DNA of 64,000 nucleotides from Ricinus communis (taxonomy: Eukaryota; Streptophyta; Magnoliopsida; Malpighiales; Euphorbiaceae): positions 12,399,001 through 12,463,000 of the forward strand of contig NC_063263.1 of NCBI RefSeq assembly GCF_019578655.1. Reading direction: 5' to 3'. The translations under genes and the position numbers were made by a program. Positions 35,441 to 49,049 of the stretch are shown one piece after another. Below the pieces are notes generated by a model. It had not been told where the DNA came from. It did not search any database and worked only from the letters and a program-made list of their open reading frames with translations. Position 1 is the stretch's first letter, and each line of letters starts with the position of its first letter.

Positions 35441-37837
35441 TGCAGAATGGGAAAGGATTACGTAGCATTGAAACACTAAGTTTAACCTTCAAATCATTTG
35501 TCAATGGAAGGAAAAAGAAAACAGAAATGATTCAACCGCAACGCCATTTTTGCACTGCATTGGATTTTATGAAGATGCGAAAGAAAGGTAGGCACATGCA
35601 ATAAGGACTAAAGATATGCAAAATGTAGCAGACCATTCTCACCACCTGCAAAAGAATCATGCATTTCATGTTCATAATTTCCAAATCAGTTTGGAGCCAT
35701 CTTACCATCGATCTTGGACGTCACATACACATTAATTGGTTCCTGAATTCAGCAAAGTTTTTATTACTAGCAAAGGTATTATTGTACCTACCCACATGGA
35801 TGATCAGAGTGAGAGGATGCCCATGCTGCTGACTGGTGGTGCTTCCATGTTAAGTCCCAACAGATTCAACAGAAGAATTGAACACCACCAAATTTTTCTT
35901 GCTATAATGTGTTTAACCAATTGTAAACATGAACATAAAATAAGTGTTTTATATTTTGCATTTACCACATACTTATATATTAAAAATTAATAGAAACATA
36001 TCAATTATCTATTAACTTAGGATATAAATAACATAGACTGTAATTTTAAACTACGCCAATGAAGGGATGAATGCGGTAAAGCATCTCCAAAGTCATCCCT
36101 ATAATTGTAACTCTTTTTATTTCATGTTAATAGAAAAATAAAAATTAAAACAAAAAATAATTAAAATCACTTATTTTATTTATATTTTGTAACTAATATG
36201 TATTTTATATTTATAGAATAAAGAGATATTTAAACTCTTATTTTATAAAATATTGTAAAATAAAGTTTGACATATATAAAAAAAAAAAAACTGATAATAG
36301 TCTAATATAGTAAAATTGATAAGTCGGAAATAACGATTAAAGAGTTTGGGAAGCCAATATATACATTTAGGATAGTAAACATGAGTTTTTAAATACTCTC
36401 TAAATATTACACGATCCAATAATTAGATGAAATATTTTTAAAAAATTATGATACAAATTATTTTATTATTAACCTAAATATAAAACATGTAGAATATACT
36501 CATCTATTAATTTGATATCATACATTTAGAGTAGCTATATAATTTCTAACAAATTAGAATAAGTTACTAAAACCTCTTTTATTTTTGATATAATTTACAC
36601 TTAAACTCTCTTTTATTTAAAATTGAATAGAATCGTGATTCACTTTTTACTTTCAAAGTAATATATAGGATTTCAATCTCAAATACTTCTTGAGTTTTTT
36701 TTGTTTAATTATTAACTATACAATTTATTTAAAATATAATATGATAGACTAAAATATGAACCTTTTTTTTTTTTTTTGAAGTGAAGAACTATAATGCAAA
36801 ATATGAGAGTTAACTAGTTTGTTTATTTTCTTTAGAATGTTAAGCACAATTTCATTTAGTTTTGCAACAACCCCAATTCTTCAACATAATTTCTACTTAA
36901 ACCTTATTTGAAATTCAAGAAAATCAACATTTATTTTTTAAAAACTTTTAATATTTATTTTAAGAAGATAAAATAAATTCTTAATGATTATTTTTAATTA
37001 TTAAATTATTGTTGGTTGACAATACAATACTATAATAAGTGAAATATTTGAGTAATGAAAAGTGCAATATAAAATAAGTCGTTGATGAAAATAAAATAAA
37101 ATACATAAGCTAGCTTCTTTTAGTTGTGTTGGATAATTACCCATTTTTACCAATTTATCCTTTTTTTTGGTCTCCGAATTACCCATTTTAGCCGCCCTAA
37201 ATCGTAACGGCTAGTTTTGCTTTGACCATAAAACATTTGAAAAAAATCTTTCGTAGAGGGTTATAATAAAATAAACAGGAAAGCAAAGAGAGAACCACAT
37301 AAAATATGTATAAATCGAGAAAAAGTAAAAGGAGAGGGAAGAGGAGAGCAAAGCATTAATGGAGAAGACAAGACTAATAAATTTGGGTCTGAAAGTATAG
37401 AAGGGGTAAATTAATTGCTTGCGCTTATCGCTGCAATTGTCTGTTCGTCCTCTCTCAGACTCTCTGCCTTCATTGCTACCCCTATCTGCCCCTCTCCCTC
37501 TCTTTCCTTCTTATCTCCTGCAACCCACTTCCCCAGATCCCATTTAATGCTCTCTTTCTCTCTCACTCCCCCTTCCTTTGTAGTGCAGTAAATGCATGGG
37601 AGAAGACGGACGTTGTCAAAATTTATAATTATCTATAACTAAACTAGCAGTACAAAAATATAACCATTGAGCCAATAAAGACCAAAACCATGGTTTTCTT
37701 TCTTCTTCCTTCTTTTTTTCTTTTCTTTTTCTTGCTGGAGCTAAAAAAGGAAGTAATTAAGTGATAACCCATTAAGCGAAACTTGCTAGAAATTGCTAAT
37801 TTATCGATGTAAAGTTTGCTTCTTCTTTTTTTCAGTA
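35441..37837. other. Intergenic region
   Basis: AT-rich sequence with short open frames only. A purine-rich tract (about 37320-37370) and a pyrimidine-rich tract (about 37450-37580) stand out. The last 100-200 bases probably include the 3' UTR of the neighbouring DRB gene. Confidence 0.5.
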
Positions 37838-39482
37838 TCATAATTGTAACTTCTTGTTGAACTCGGAAGAACTCAGTTGAGTTGGATGTGATGATGGCTC
37901 TGTTGTTGTTGTTGTCTTGTTGACCATTGATGATGACATTGATACCTCTGCTGCTGCTCCTGCTCCTGCTCCTGCTTGTGTGGACTTTGCAGTTATTGTA
38001 GTAGTAGAAGATGATGGCGCTGGTGCTGGTGCTGGTCTAACTGCTGCTGGTGGTGCCGCACAAACTGGAATGACTGACCTAATTTGAACTGCTGGTGCAA
38101 TTCTATGTGGGTATAACATTCCACTGTAAAAAGGACTATTACTACACATATGAATGCTTGAAGGTGTACTTTTGATGGATGTTGATGATGGCCCAAAAAT
38201 TCTATTACCGATGTGGCTTGTTGATTCTTGATGGGGAAATTGCCTGTATAAAGAACTCGAACCGTAAACACTACTACTTGAACTTTCCTTTTCAATGGAT
38301 TTCTTGATAGCACCCGGCCATTCTTCCTCATCCTTCTGATGTTCTTCTATCTCTTTCGTTTGTTGTTTTCCCTTAACTTGTATCTGATGAGGATTACACC
38401 TGCTTGATGGATAAGAATATGGATTGTCTATAGGTGAGGTTGGTGGCAGAATTTTTGAAGTTGTTCTAGGCGGAGGAGGAGGAAGTAAAGACACAAACGA
38501 GCTTTGTTTTTGAGTTGAACTATCGAGAGCAGAATCCAACAACAGATCCAATAGCTTCCGATGTTGATAGTGTAGAGAGTTACTGGAGGTAGAGGAAGAC
38601 GATGATGACGCAGAGCTATAGTCTCTATAACCCTTTACCAGTCTTCTTCTTGCTTGGCTACAATCCTTCTTTCTTGCTTGCTTATTATATTCATCTTTGG
38701 ATCTAAAATTTGAGAGAACTCTTGCTACAACTGCTTGATCTTGCTCTTCACGACTCTCCACCACTTCTTTGTTTGTCAAGTAATCAAGACTAGGCACTGC
38801 ACAAGAATGTACATCAATCACGGAAGAATTATACACACACAAGTACCTTAATAACGTAAGAACAGGTCCAAAAATGGAAAGGAAAAAAGAAATTTACTTC
38901 TTTTCAAAGCAGACCAAGCTGCTATTGCAGCATTCTTCTCAGCTTGTTTCTTTGTCTTTGCTGGTTCCCCAGTGAAATTCATACCCGCCAGCTCCACAGT
39001 ACAAGTAAATGTTGGGACATGGCCAGGACCTGACCTTATAGTAGTATATACAGGTAGATTAAGCCCTGCTCTATGAGCAGTTTCTTGAAGAAGGTTCTTG
39101 TAGATTCCAGTCTCATCCTTGATTTGGTTTAGCAAAAAATGAGAATAAGATTGCAGTCGTGACAGTGAAGACAAATGGGATTGCTTTAATTACCTAAAAA
39201 TAGATAAGAAAAACTAACTAATAACTAAACACTTACAAGAACTCTTGCAGTTAGAGACCTTGAAGGACCTCTTGAAGAAAGGACATTGAGCGCAACTTCA
39301 GCAGCTGCATGCTCTGCTTGTCTTAATGTAGTGCAGTAACTTGGGCTTTCAAAGATCTCACCATTGAAGTTAACAGAAGCTTTGAATCTTGGCGCATGAT
39401 CAGGTCCTTCTCTAACACAGGCATAAGAAGGAAGATTGAAACAGCTCCTTTGTGCAAGTTCTTGAAGCTGGTTCTTAAACAT
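37838..39482 (-). CDS. Double-stranded RNA-binding protein, DRB2/3/5 type
   Basis: Coding exons 39482-39237, 39117-38898 and 38796-37838 join to 474 residues. Two dsRNA-binding motifs lie in tandem. The first runs about 1-70 (FKNQLQELAQRSCFNLPSY, then REGPDHAPRFKASV and LRQAEHAAAEVALNVL). The second runs about 86-155 (YKNLLQETAHRAGLNLPVY, then GHVPTFTCTVELAG and KKQAEKNAAIAAWSALKR). The C-terminal 300 or so residues are low-complexity and rich in Ser, Pro, Ala and Gln, as in the DRB2/DRB3/DRB5 subgroup that acts with Dicer-like proteins in small-RNA pathways. I chose the ATG giving MFKNQL because a splice acceptor (GGCAG) directly precedes it and it matches the family start. An ATG three codons upstream is the alternative. 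A leader exon appears to end at 39720 (donor TAG|GTGAG). Confidence 0.92.
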
Positions 39483-39484
39483 AT

Positions 39485-39719
39485 CTGCCATTGGAAAAGA
39501 AACAAAGAGCAACACATCAATCAAATTAACATGTATGGATTGATATCATTCCTGTCAAACCAAAAAGTGGTTGGCAACAAACAGTCATACTGTAGAAAGG
39601 AGACAATATGGAGAAACAACCCATCATCTAAAAGGTCCAAAAATGACATGGATACCTATATGAAAAGCATCAAAATAAGAATAGAAATGAACTAAAGATA
39701 AAAAGAGCAAGAAACTCAC
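39485..39719 (-). other. Probable 5' UTR intron of the DRB gene
   Basis: The donor GTGAGTTTC follows AAGTAG at 39720 and the acceptor AATGGCAG ends at 39485, two bases before the start codon. The position so close to the ATG supports the MFKNQL start. Confidence 0.55.
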
Positions 39720-39720
39720 C

Positions 39721-41219
39721 TACTTCAACTAAGATTACTCACTTCTTCTACATTGGCAAAGGAGCTTCCTTTTCTCTATACAGAAGCATCTGGCAGTAAT
39801 GTCTTATGTGAAGAAACAGAGGAAGAAAATGTGACTTGATAACAGTGAACCCAGAAAGAAATAAAAAGTCAATGGGACTTTGAGCTATAGTTTTCTCTCT
39901 CTCTTCTTTTAAATATAGGAACAGAAAATAGCATTCCATTGACAGTTTATTTAACTTGTAATAATAAATTCTGCACAAATTTCTACTATCATGAAGAGGG
40001 ATTAAATGTGGACATATGATATAGGTATGTAGCATGGATACTGTCAAATTACAAGACACTCCTTTGGTTTTTATTTTGTATAACAATGACAGCGTTTGAG
40101 GTTTATTGTGCAATAAAAAAATCTTGTCCAGTGTTTATGTTGACTGGACAGTTACCTCATTAGTCCCTACCTTTGACTATCAGTTAAATTTTTATTCTAA
40201 TTTTTTTTTTATCATCGAATCACATGTTCATGTGAGCCTGAGGAAACATCATAACTTGTTTCTTTTTAGTTATTACCAAAAAATACTTCAAAAAAATTAT
40301 TTTTTTTTACTTTGATCTGTTTTACCAAAAGCACAGTGATGGATTCATCTTAACCCATTATCATTTAATGCGAATTGTTGGAGTCCATTATGTCACAGCA
40401 TCAACATTTTGGTTAAATATGTAATTGTATCTGTATATTGTATCCACTGTCAAAAAGGTCAATAATGTCAAAAGTATATTAAATAGCATATTGCCGCCCA
40501 TCAAAAGGAGGAAAAAAAAAACTAAGAATATAAATTGAAGGTATAGAACATATATCATTACCAACTAGATTTCTGATTAGAGCATTTGAAAGAGCTTTTG
40601 AAATCACAAGACCATGAACGCTTAGCTATTGGCACAAAGAAGACCTCAGAACTAAACCACAGTTAGAAGAACTAGAAAGAAAAATTACAAGACCTTCTTC
40701 ACCTGGGGAGTACCATTCCAGCCCAGCAGCTCTCAAGAGGTCAGTCTGTAGCATGATTTTGAGGAAAAGAGAATTCAGGTACATATAAGAAAAAGCAAAT
40801 GATGGCATGTCCAAGTTCTGCATCGCATTCATTAATCGCCCTAATCAACTAAGATGGAGTCAGAAAGGTGGCAAGACCAAATATCAGTCCCCAATTTGAG
40901 AGAGAGAGAGAGAGAGAGAGCCAAAACAACAGTTTCTGGTTACTCAAGTAAAATGAAATTAAATTAGATGCTAACTAATTTCACAATGACAAAACCAAAA
41001 CCGAAAAAAAAAAACAGCTCACTCATACAGCAGTACACCATTCCATCACACCCCCCCCTAAACGAACAATGGACAAACCAACGCTTTAAAAAAAACCACC
41101 AAAAAGGTCCTCCCTAGCATGGACGTCAAAGATGAAGCATGGACTCGATGATCCCACCCTGTACTCAACATATCAAATCCACTTCCATCTCCTAAACATT
41201 TTGCGAGAAAAACCTCTGG
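39721..41219. other. Spacer: DRB leader and promoter, then acyltransferase 3' UTR
   Basis: The left part should hold the DRB leader and promoter. The right part should hold the 3' UTR of the DHHC gene. An (AG)n array (about 40897-40920) and a C homopolymer (about 41050-41059) occur. I see no gene I can support. Confidence 0.45.
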
Positions 41220-44200
41220 CTATGATTGTCTATTCTCAGTTGTCACACTAACACTACTGCTCCCACCCACACGGTTCGGTTCTCCCACTCTGGCTGCCAT
41301 AGCAAGAACTTCAGGAGACATCTCCCAGCTTCCACTTTTTCTTCCCCAACTAGATCGTCTTGGATGTATTCCATTGCGGTCCCCTTCCTCCACTGCAGTC
41401 CTTATCTCTGGAGATACTTCACCTAATTCACCATCCTTTATGTTCAAGCGATCATTGTTTGCAAGTTGCCCATCACCATGATCAGCTATAACCCCCATAT
41501 CTCCCCAGACTGTTTTCCTCCCCATTTCTATGTCATCCACAGCTTTTCCCATATTAGGACTCATGAAACCTCCGCCAATTGGTCGCGTTGGTAAGGCAGG
41601 TTCTCTTGGCACCTTTGCCCTGAAATTGTTCTTGGACAGAGGAATACTGGAGCAAAAGATCTCTTTAAAGTTTTCAACCACACCTTTATAATAGGGATTT
41701 ACTCTCCGATCATATCGATATCTGAAGTTCTCATAAGTAGTCTGAAAATGGAAGGCAACATAACCGTCAACTTATATCAGCAGTTACACCAAAGACTTGA
41801 ATTTGAATGCATGAAGTTTTTCTAAAAGAAAAAGAAAAAGAAAATGCTAGTGGACCAAGTAAGTTTATTACCTGATTTGTACTGATGAGATATAAATGGA
41901 AGGCAGTAAGGCCTCCAACAAACCACATTGATATGAAAGTGTAAACTATTAGAACAATGGATGCAGGAGTTTTGATCATTGCTTTCCAAATTGATGTGTT
42001 CTCTGATCCCATGATCCTCCTAATGTAGACCCAGCAGAATGCGAAAACATATATACAGAGAAGGGTCGTTGAGAAGACAAACATGAAGAAGAATCGATAA
42101 TTTCTCTGCACCAACAAAATTTGCATTCAGACATTTATCAATAAAATATATCCAAAAAGACCACAGGAGATTAACTGTAAGAATTATCAATGCCAGCATT
42201 TCAAACAATATCGACTCCTGAGACATCTGATAACATAAAGGACGTCTTACAAACAATGTTCTTAGTAGTTAATCAAGTTTTAACAGTTCCTATGAAATAA
42301 ATCTGTGTGAAGTCACAGCTTGTGGAGAAATAGATCAAGAAAGTGTGCCATTGTAATTATTACCTTTTGCCGTAATAGAGAGAGTAATTTCATGAGAAAA
42401 GATGCACAATAGAAATGAGGCCAATGCATATCAATATATCACATCCTGAGGATGATAATTTTTTTGTTTCACAAAATTATTTAAAGTAACAAGACTTTAA
42501 ATAATGGAACACTTACCAAACCAATACATTGCCCAACCCAAGGACAATGGTGGTCAAAACGTTCTACGCAATTATTGCAAATTGAACAATGTGAACAGCG
42601 AGGAGGCCTGTAAAGCATGCAAGTATCGCAATATTTAATCTTCACAACTGCTCCATTGACTTCTACCTCCTTAATGCGTGGTAAACGCAACTGTGGAGTT
42701 TGACCAGCACCAACATCTGCAGTCCCATCAAAGCCTTCAGGTTCTGGAGGATGAGCATTACGTGGAATAATTCCAGGATCTCTTCCAGATGTTAGCAGGA
42801 GAAGAACTAAAACCTGAGAACCACAGATGTCCAAGTTCAGAATTACAGGAACTCTACATACCTTATCTGGCCCATGAAACACACACTGCAGAGGTTCAGA
42901 CTATATTTGATGATTTCACTTGTGGAACAAGATAACCATCTTCAAAACATTTCTTATTGCAAACTTAATCTTATAAGTGTCACACAAAAGTGGCCCAGGC
43001 ATCTATGGCAAAACATTGTGCTGCACAGCAGCTCCGAACATCATAAACACAGAGATAAATGCTGTTTGCAAGGTGAGAGACTTAAAAACTGAATCAGAAT
43101 AACCAAGAGGAGAAAGGCCCAAAACTGTCTACTCCAAAAGGAAGGCACCACAAATGAGTATGGCACTGATATAATACTTTGGCAGTTGGCATGCAACCAC
43201 ATATATTTACATTCCCATATCTAAAGGAACTCTAATCTACAAAGTAATTCTAGCATCAGCCCACCTCACAAAGTTTTGGATGGTGTATGCTATTGTGCAT
43301 GTCTATTTAACCAACTATACGTAATACACGCAATCATTTTATGTCAGCCCTTTCTTCTTCTGTTCTGTCTTCTAGCGAGATTGGATACAGGCCAGAACAT
43401 GAATGCCACCAATTAGAGAAAAATATACTTGCAAAAAGATGGCCATCATCTAAATTCCATGATACGCAGAACAACTAGAAAAGCCTCTGAATATATCAGC
43501 AGTCAGCGCCACCAAGGTAGCAACTCACAGTGGTAGACAAAAAAGACTAAGCTCATATTTTTAATATATAGAGGTTTAGCGAAGTGATATAAATCCTTCT
43601 TTAAAGTAGTATCCACAGCCTAAAGAAGTCAGACATATATTTTGGGTAATGGCACAAATCCCTTGCAATAACTCTTGCAAAAATTCATATCCTCTAGGCC
43701 ACCTATCAATCTACTCATCCCCAAAGAACCTGTATCTTCCTGCCTCCTTGGGCCAGATGCATAAGAATGATAGAATATGTAACTGGTTTTCAGTTGGTAG
43801 GCTTTAGCTAAAATCTGGAGCAGTGGACTAATGCAACAACTTTCATGTTGAGTACAATAAGGATCTCATCCTAGAATCAGGGAACGAGTGGATAATTTTT
43901 AATTCATACAAATCCATTTAAAGGAAATCTCATTTAGGAACAGTGCATGCTTTAATACCTTAAATGATGCCAACATCACTGGGTAGCAAAATACAAGGAA
44001 GAAGGTGGAGGAAAGTAGACATTCCTCAAAGCTACTAATTTTATGTGAAGGAAAATCACAGGACAATTCAAATTGAAGACATTAATTGCATAACTTGGGG
44101 GAGAGAGAGCTTACATAAATGGTAAATACGACAGCAACTGCCATTATTGATATTCCCAAGTGATCAGAAAAATCTTTCATCAGTTTTCTGGCAACAAAGA

Positions 44201-45551
44201 TGCAGAAAACGGCAACTGGAGCAACAATCAGGAATATAGTCAGCGCAAGTGATCTTACATCTGGTCCAAATATAAACCTCCCTTGAAGAAAAAATATCTG
44301 CAGAAAAGCATATAAAACCATTAAGTTACAACGAAAAACCATCATAAGAACCTACCTTATCATCCAAGTAATATTAAGTCATGCCCCATGCCTTGGATAA
44401 CCTTAATTTCAACTGAAAATCTCAATTGAGCACTTCACTTGCTGAATTATATAATTTGGGAGAGACTGCAGGTTCTTTAATTTCCATCGTGGTGATAAAC
44501 CATCACGAAGTACTATCAGACAACAACTAAAATACGACAATACCGTAATCATTTATGCAGTGTAAAACATAGTTCAGCCAGTTTGAAGCTCTCACATAGT
44601 GTAAATCTCAGAACATTCAATTCTAAGTCAGCTACTAAAACTTCATTAAGCAATTAAACCAAAAATAATAACAATAATAATTAAAAAGAAAAAAGTAATT
44701 TTTTGCCTCAAATTTCTGCCAAGTTAAAGGAGCTGTTACAGTATATGGTTGGTGGACAATGACAGAAGTGCCTGAAATGGAATTTCCTCAACTTAGATAT
44801 CAAAAGTTTTCAAAGAGACAAATTCCAATTTCAAGTGACAAGCATAAAATGAAAAAGAAACAAATGTGAAATAAACACAAAGAAAATGACATCATATTCG
44901 TTCCACTGCATGATCTCATGGTAACAAGACTTGTAATTTACGAAACGGCTAATCAGTAGTCACCAAATCACCACTCCATCAACCTTGAAACTAAAAAGCT
45001 GCGGATTTTACAAGAAAAAGAAAAGAAGAAGAAAGATTCATAACATATTCATGAAACTTTCCATCAATCCATTATCTAACTGCTAACTTGTCTTGTCCAC
45101 AAAAGCATGAACCACACCTGATTCGGATAAAAATTCCTCGCCCATTTTTGGCTTCAAAACAGATTTTGGACCCATTCATTCACGGTACCTTAATACTTTA
45201 GTATACAAGTGACGCCGGTAGTTAAATTTAATTCAACTAATAACTATAGAACTGAATTGAATACCCATATCTTTGGCACTCTCACTCTTTCACCAAACAA
45301 CAAAAGAAGTTAAAAAAAAAAAAGAAAGTAGCATCAAGTTCTGGATTTGGACATTTTAATATTATAGTAACAAAAACTAATAGTTACATTATAAAGTTAA
45401 CATAAAGAACAAAAAGCTCCAAGCTTTAAATAAAAGTAACGTGAAGAATACTTACATTACTGCCTTTCCAAGTTTGATAAACCCGTAAATCACCCGAACC
45501 GCCGCCAGCGGATCCTGGATCGGATCGCTGAGGTGGCGGAACCACGTACAT
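41220..45551 (-). CDS. DHHC-type protein S-acyltransferase (PAT05-09 clade)
   Basis: Five exons: 45551-45456, 44297-44115, 42813-42517, 42105-41872 and 41741-41220, joining to 443 residues. The start [14 protein letters not shown] and the segment [28 protein letters not shown] are typical of the plant clade around At3g26935, At5g41060 and At3g48760. Four membrane helices are visible: two before the catalytic loop (about residues 48-90) and two after it. The cytosolic cysteine-rich domain reads [20 protein letters not shown] and then [13 protein letters not shown], with the DHHC tetrad near residues 180-183. Its cysteine is the site of the acyl-enzyme intermediate. The [13 protein letters not shown] segment matches the post-DHHC region of the family, and the last 130 residues are a Ser/Gly-rich tail. 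The enzyme attaches palmitate to cysteines of proteins at the plasma membrane or Golgi. Substrates cannot be inferred. Intron 2 is long (about 1.3 kb). Confidence 0.94.
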
Positions 45552-47687
45552 TCTCACTATATAACAAAGGAGATCCCGTTAAAACCCTAAAAGAAGATTT
45601 TATTTCTTAAAGAAAGTAATTGGAGAGCGTGATGAGCTCTCTCGGTAACTGTTTTTATTTTTAGAGTTTCATGAGTTTCCGACAAACTAAGAGTGCAAAG
45701 TGAGGAATGGCGGCGGCGGCGGCGGTCCACAGTGGTGGTGGAGGGAATGGGGAGGTTGGGATTTATTTGCTTTGCTTTATTTGGTTTAACGGACAAGAGA
45801 GAGAGAGAGAGAGAGAGTAGGATTGGGTGTATCTATGTGGCTTTACAGGAATGGACAAATAGCGATGTGGCAAATTCTTATTGGTCAAATTCCGGTTTGC
45901 GTGGACCGGGTTTGGTTGGTTTTTAACCCGACACAGAAACAGAGAAATGTGATTTATTTATGAAAAAGAAATAATGCATCTTTAGTCCTTTAGTAAAAAG
46001 AATTTGCCGTTAATAGTTTCAGTGTTAAAGACTGTTATTCAGTACTTTGTACATCACACCTGAATCCTGCATTCTGTCCTTTCTGATTCATATATATTAT
46101 TACCATAACCCTAAACCATCACATTTTAAAATTAAATTTTGGTATTCAAATCTTAAAGTTTGACTTAATAAAAAATTTGATTTGTTTAACAAATAAGTTT
46201 AGATCAAACTACACAAAAATCAGCTCTTTAGAATTGTTAATTAACTTAAAAATTACAGTATTTATGATTTTAAATTTCAAAAACAAATCTAATTATATAT
46301 ATTATTGTCTATAATAGTTATACAAGTAGCTGACTTAAACTCATTTGTTATAATAAAATTATAAATTTTATGAATTAATATTATACTTTTTTTAGTAAAT
46401 ATTTGTTAGTGAATTGATGAATTATTTAAATTCTAATTCCTAGTCATTAAACTCATTTACACTATTAGCTTGAATTTATAATAAACGAGTCAAGGTCAAA
46501 ATAACTAAAACTCTGACTTTTTTCGGTTGAATTTACACTACTAGATTTTTCCATAATTTTTCTTCTAGAAATACTGTATTAGACTAGTTTTGGTCTTTTT
46601 TATTTTATTTTATTTTTATATATATCTCATATATAACTAATAAAGTAAACCCATCTTTTTTCTGAGAATATGAATAAACCCATTGGATAAACATAAAATA
46701 AACAAAAAGGGGAAATAATGATGTGGTTTTATTGGAAGAACACAATGCTAATTGCTATATTACAATCTCAATCTCTATGGTAAAATTAGTTTTAAGTTGG
46801 AAAAATTAAATGCATATTAAAAAAGGGTAAAACTTGGGATAATCTTTTAGACTCTTACAATGATGACACCCATCTCATGGTATTCACTGCCATAATGCAG
46901 TCACTTGGAAAAGCAACATTTTTTTTTTTTTTTTTTTTGTAAAGAAAGGAAATTAGCATTGGAATTGGCAAATTCAGCTGGGTTTGTAGCTTTTCTATAC
47001 AGCAAATTAGATCAACTCTAACCTAATTCAATAATTAATACAAATCCTTTCACTAAAAAATTATAGTTACCTTAATTTAATAATTATAAATTGATGCAAG
47101 CAGGTCCCCTCCTGGATTAAATTGTAATCAAAGTTCAGAACTAATGGCCCCAAATGAACCGACCATCACACAACCGGCTGTTATCATTATAAAGGTGTTT
47201 TAGCTTTTCAAACAAATAAATCAAATGGGTCTCTCTCTCTCTCTCTCTCTCCTTTTTCTTTTTCTTTTTCTTTTTCATGTTCATCCATTTCGTTAAAATT
47301 CATCCCAAGGCTCTGTTTGTTTCATAAAACATAATAATTTTATTGTTTGAAAATAAATTGGAAAAGTTAAACTTATTTTCTGCTATTAAATATAAACAAA
47401 AATCATAAGAATTGTTTTTGTTTACACTCATCATGTTTTGACAGTATTATTTTATATTCTAATTATATTTTAATATGGCAGTAATTATTGAATTACATTC
47501 ATTTTGAATATTTTTATCCTAAAGAATAATATCCATTATAGGTTTTGTGATTACTTTATATGTATTACGTATGTAATAGTACATTTGAGATAGCCACGAA
47601 AACAACCTTCAAATATTAGTTCATAATTTGGTTAACCTTTTCATTTCTTATGCTATAGAAATTAAAATTAGCAGACTATTGCAATGT
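45552..47687. other. Intergenic region
   Basis: The first part should hold the leader and promoter of the acyltransferase gene, with an (AG)n array (about 45795-45818), which on the gene strand is a CT-rich leader or promoter tract. The rest is AT-rich, with a T homopolymer (about 46920-46938) and a (TC)n tract followed by CTTTTT repeats (47230-47275). No gene seen. Confidence 0.5.
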
Positions 47688-47759
47688 GGTTCTATGGTGT
47701 AGTGGTTAGCACTCTGGACTTTGAATCCAGCGACCTGGGTTCGACTCCCGGTAGGACCT
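47688..47759 (+). tRNA. tRNA-Gln (anticodon UUG)
   Basis: The 72-base sequence folds as a cloverleaf. The acceptor stem GGTTCTA pairs with TAGGACC (one G-T pair). The D arm contains the A box (TGGTGTAGTGGTTA). The anticodon stem CTGGA pairs with TCCAG around the loop CTTTGAA, with anticodon TTG at 47721-47723. The T arm contains GGTTCGACTCC (B box). The gene has no intron, and CCA is not encoded. A run of five T residues follows at about 47762 as a Pol III terminator. It reads CAA codons. Confidence 0.96.
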
Positions 47760-47808
47760 GCTTTTTAAATTCACTTAAACAAAGTTTTTCTTTTTTCTTC
47801 TTTCATAT

Positions 47809-47890
47809 TTTCATTGTTGAAACATTTATGGATATTCTCTTTTTATTTTTTTCATTGTTGAAACATTTATGGATATTCTCTTTTTATTTT
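47809..47890. repeat. 41-base tandem duplication downstream of the tRNA gene
   Basis: Two near-identical adjacent units begin TTTCATTGTTGAAACATTT, at about 47809 and 47850. They lie 50 bases downstream of the tRNA terminator. No function is evident. Confidence 0.85.
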
Positions 47891-47943
47891 CACATTCTGA
47901 AATAAGAAACATAAATCCAGCTGTTAAATTTAATCTTTCTTTC

Positions 47944-47948
<5 letters not shown>

Positions 47949-47997
<49 letters not shown>
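47949..47997. repeat. Compound (AT)n(AG)n microsatellite
   Basis: About 32 bases of AT followed directly by about 17 bases of AG. Confidence 0.9.
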
Positions 47998-49020
47998 TAA
48001 ATTTGAGTGAATAAAAATTAGTATAGCTTACTAGGATACCTCATCTAACAAATGAAACAAATTCAAATTTTAAAAAATTAATTTCTTAGATTTATGAGCT
48101 AACTCATAAATTAAAGTATTAAATCTGAATATAAAATGCTGAGATGAAGGGTGGCACTGAATTTTAAAATGTTGTACAATTTCTATTTTTTTAATATATA
48201 TTTAGAATTAATTTAAAATATATATAGAATCTTATCGGTAATAAATCATTATTTTTATTTAATTGATAATTATATAATTTCTACGGGACCTTGCCATCTA
48301 TTATTTGTGGCACAATATTTTTTTCTTCTCCATTATACATATGCGAGATTAATGTACTAACAGTGCTCTCACAAATTCACTGCATTTTGTAAACAGTAAA
48401 TACACTTATTTATTAAAGAAATTATAAACATACTTGAAAAAGGCGTAAACCGCAGGCTCGTTTTCTTTTTTTAATAGTTTCCTCTGCGAAAAAGAAGCAG
48501 ACACGACTAAAGATGACAAGGGACTATAAAGGATCAACAGAGACTTTGAAACATAAGAGGGCCATGTACAGCTAGTTTCTGCACTTATACAACACGACAT
48601 TAAAACCTTAACTGCCATCCTACCAAATTATTAGGGAATGGGCCAGTTCTTAAATCCCATTACCATGTATATATGTCACCGTAGTTTTAGCCACGTATAT
48701 ATATGTATGACCATGTGTGTTTGTTCCTTGTCTTCACTCATTACCTTCTACTTCCTGTGACAATAATTGGTTATCTAACCTGAAACTGTTCCAAGCTAAA
48801 ACTGAAAGTGTTTCGAACTCTGGAAAAAAGCATACTGATTTTTTGTTCATCTCAGAATCCAACAGAATTTCTTACTGTATGAAATGAGTCAAAACTTTGT
48901 TCGGCTCGGCTCGTTCAGTCATACAAATATTATAAATATCACAATGAAAAATAAAAAAATAGTTATCGACCATATGCATCAATTTAGAAAACCAAGGCAT
49001 TATGTTTAATTCATGGCTCC
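47998..49020. other. Spacer
   Basis: AT-rich sequence. The 70-codon open frame at 48406-48618 (-) is unrecognisable. No gene seen. Confidence 0.45.
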
Positions 49021-49049
49021 AGTTGGAGTTCAAATTCTAGACCTTAGCA

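Noticed and set aside
35736..35990. 84-codon + strand frame next to the decayed block
   Set aside because: No recognisable motif, and the second half is AT-rich filler. Not supported as a gene.
45693..45926. Frame of 77 codons upstream of the acyltransferase gene on the + strand
   Set aside because: Arg-rich translation of GGC and AG repeats; low-complexity DNA rather than a gene.
47320..47400. Possible MITE starting GGCTCTGTTTGTTTC
   Set aside because: The start resembles common plant MITE ends, but I could not find an inverted right end or a target duplication.
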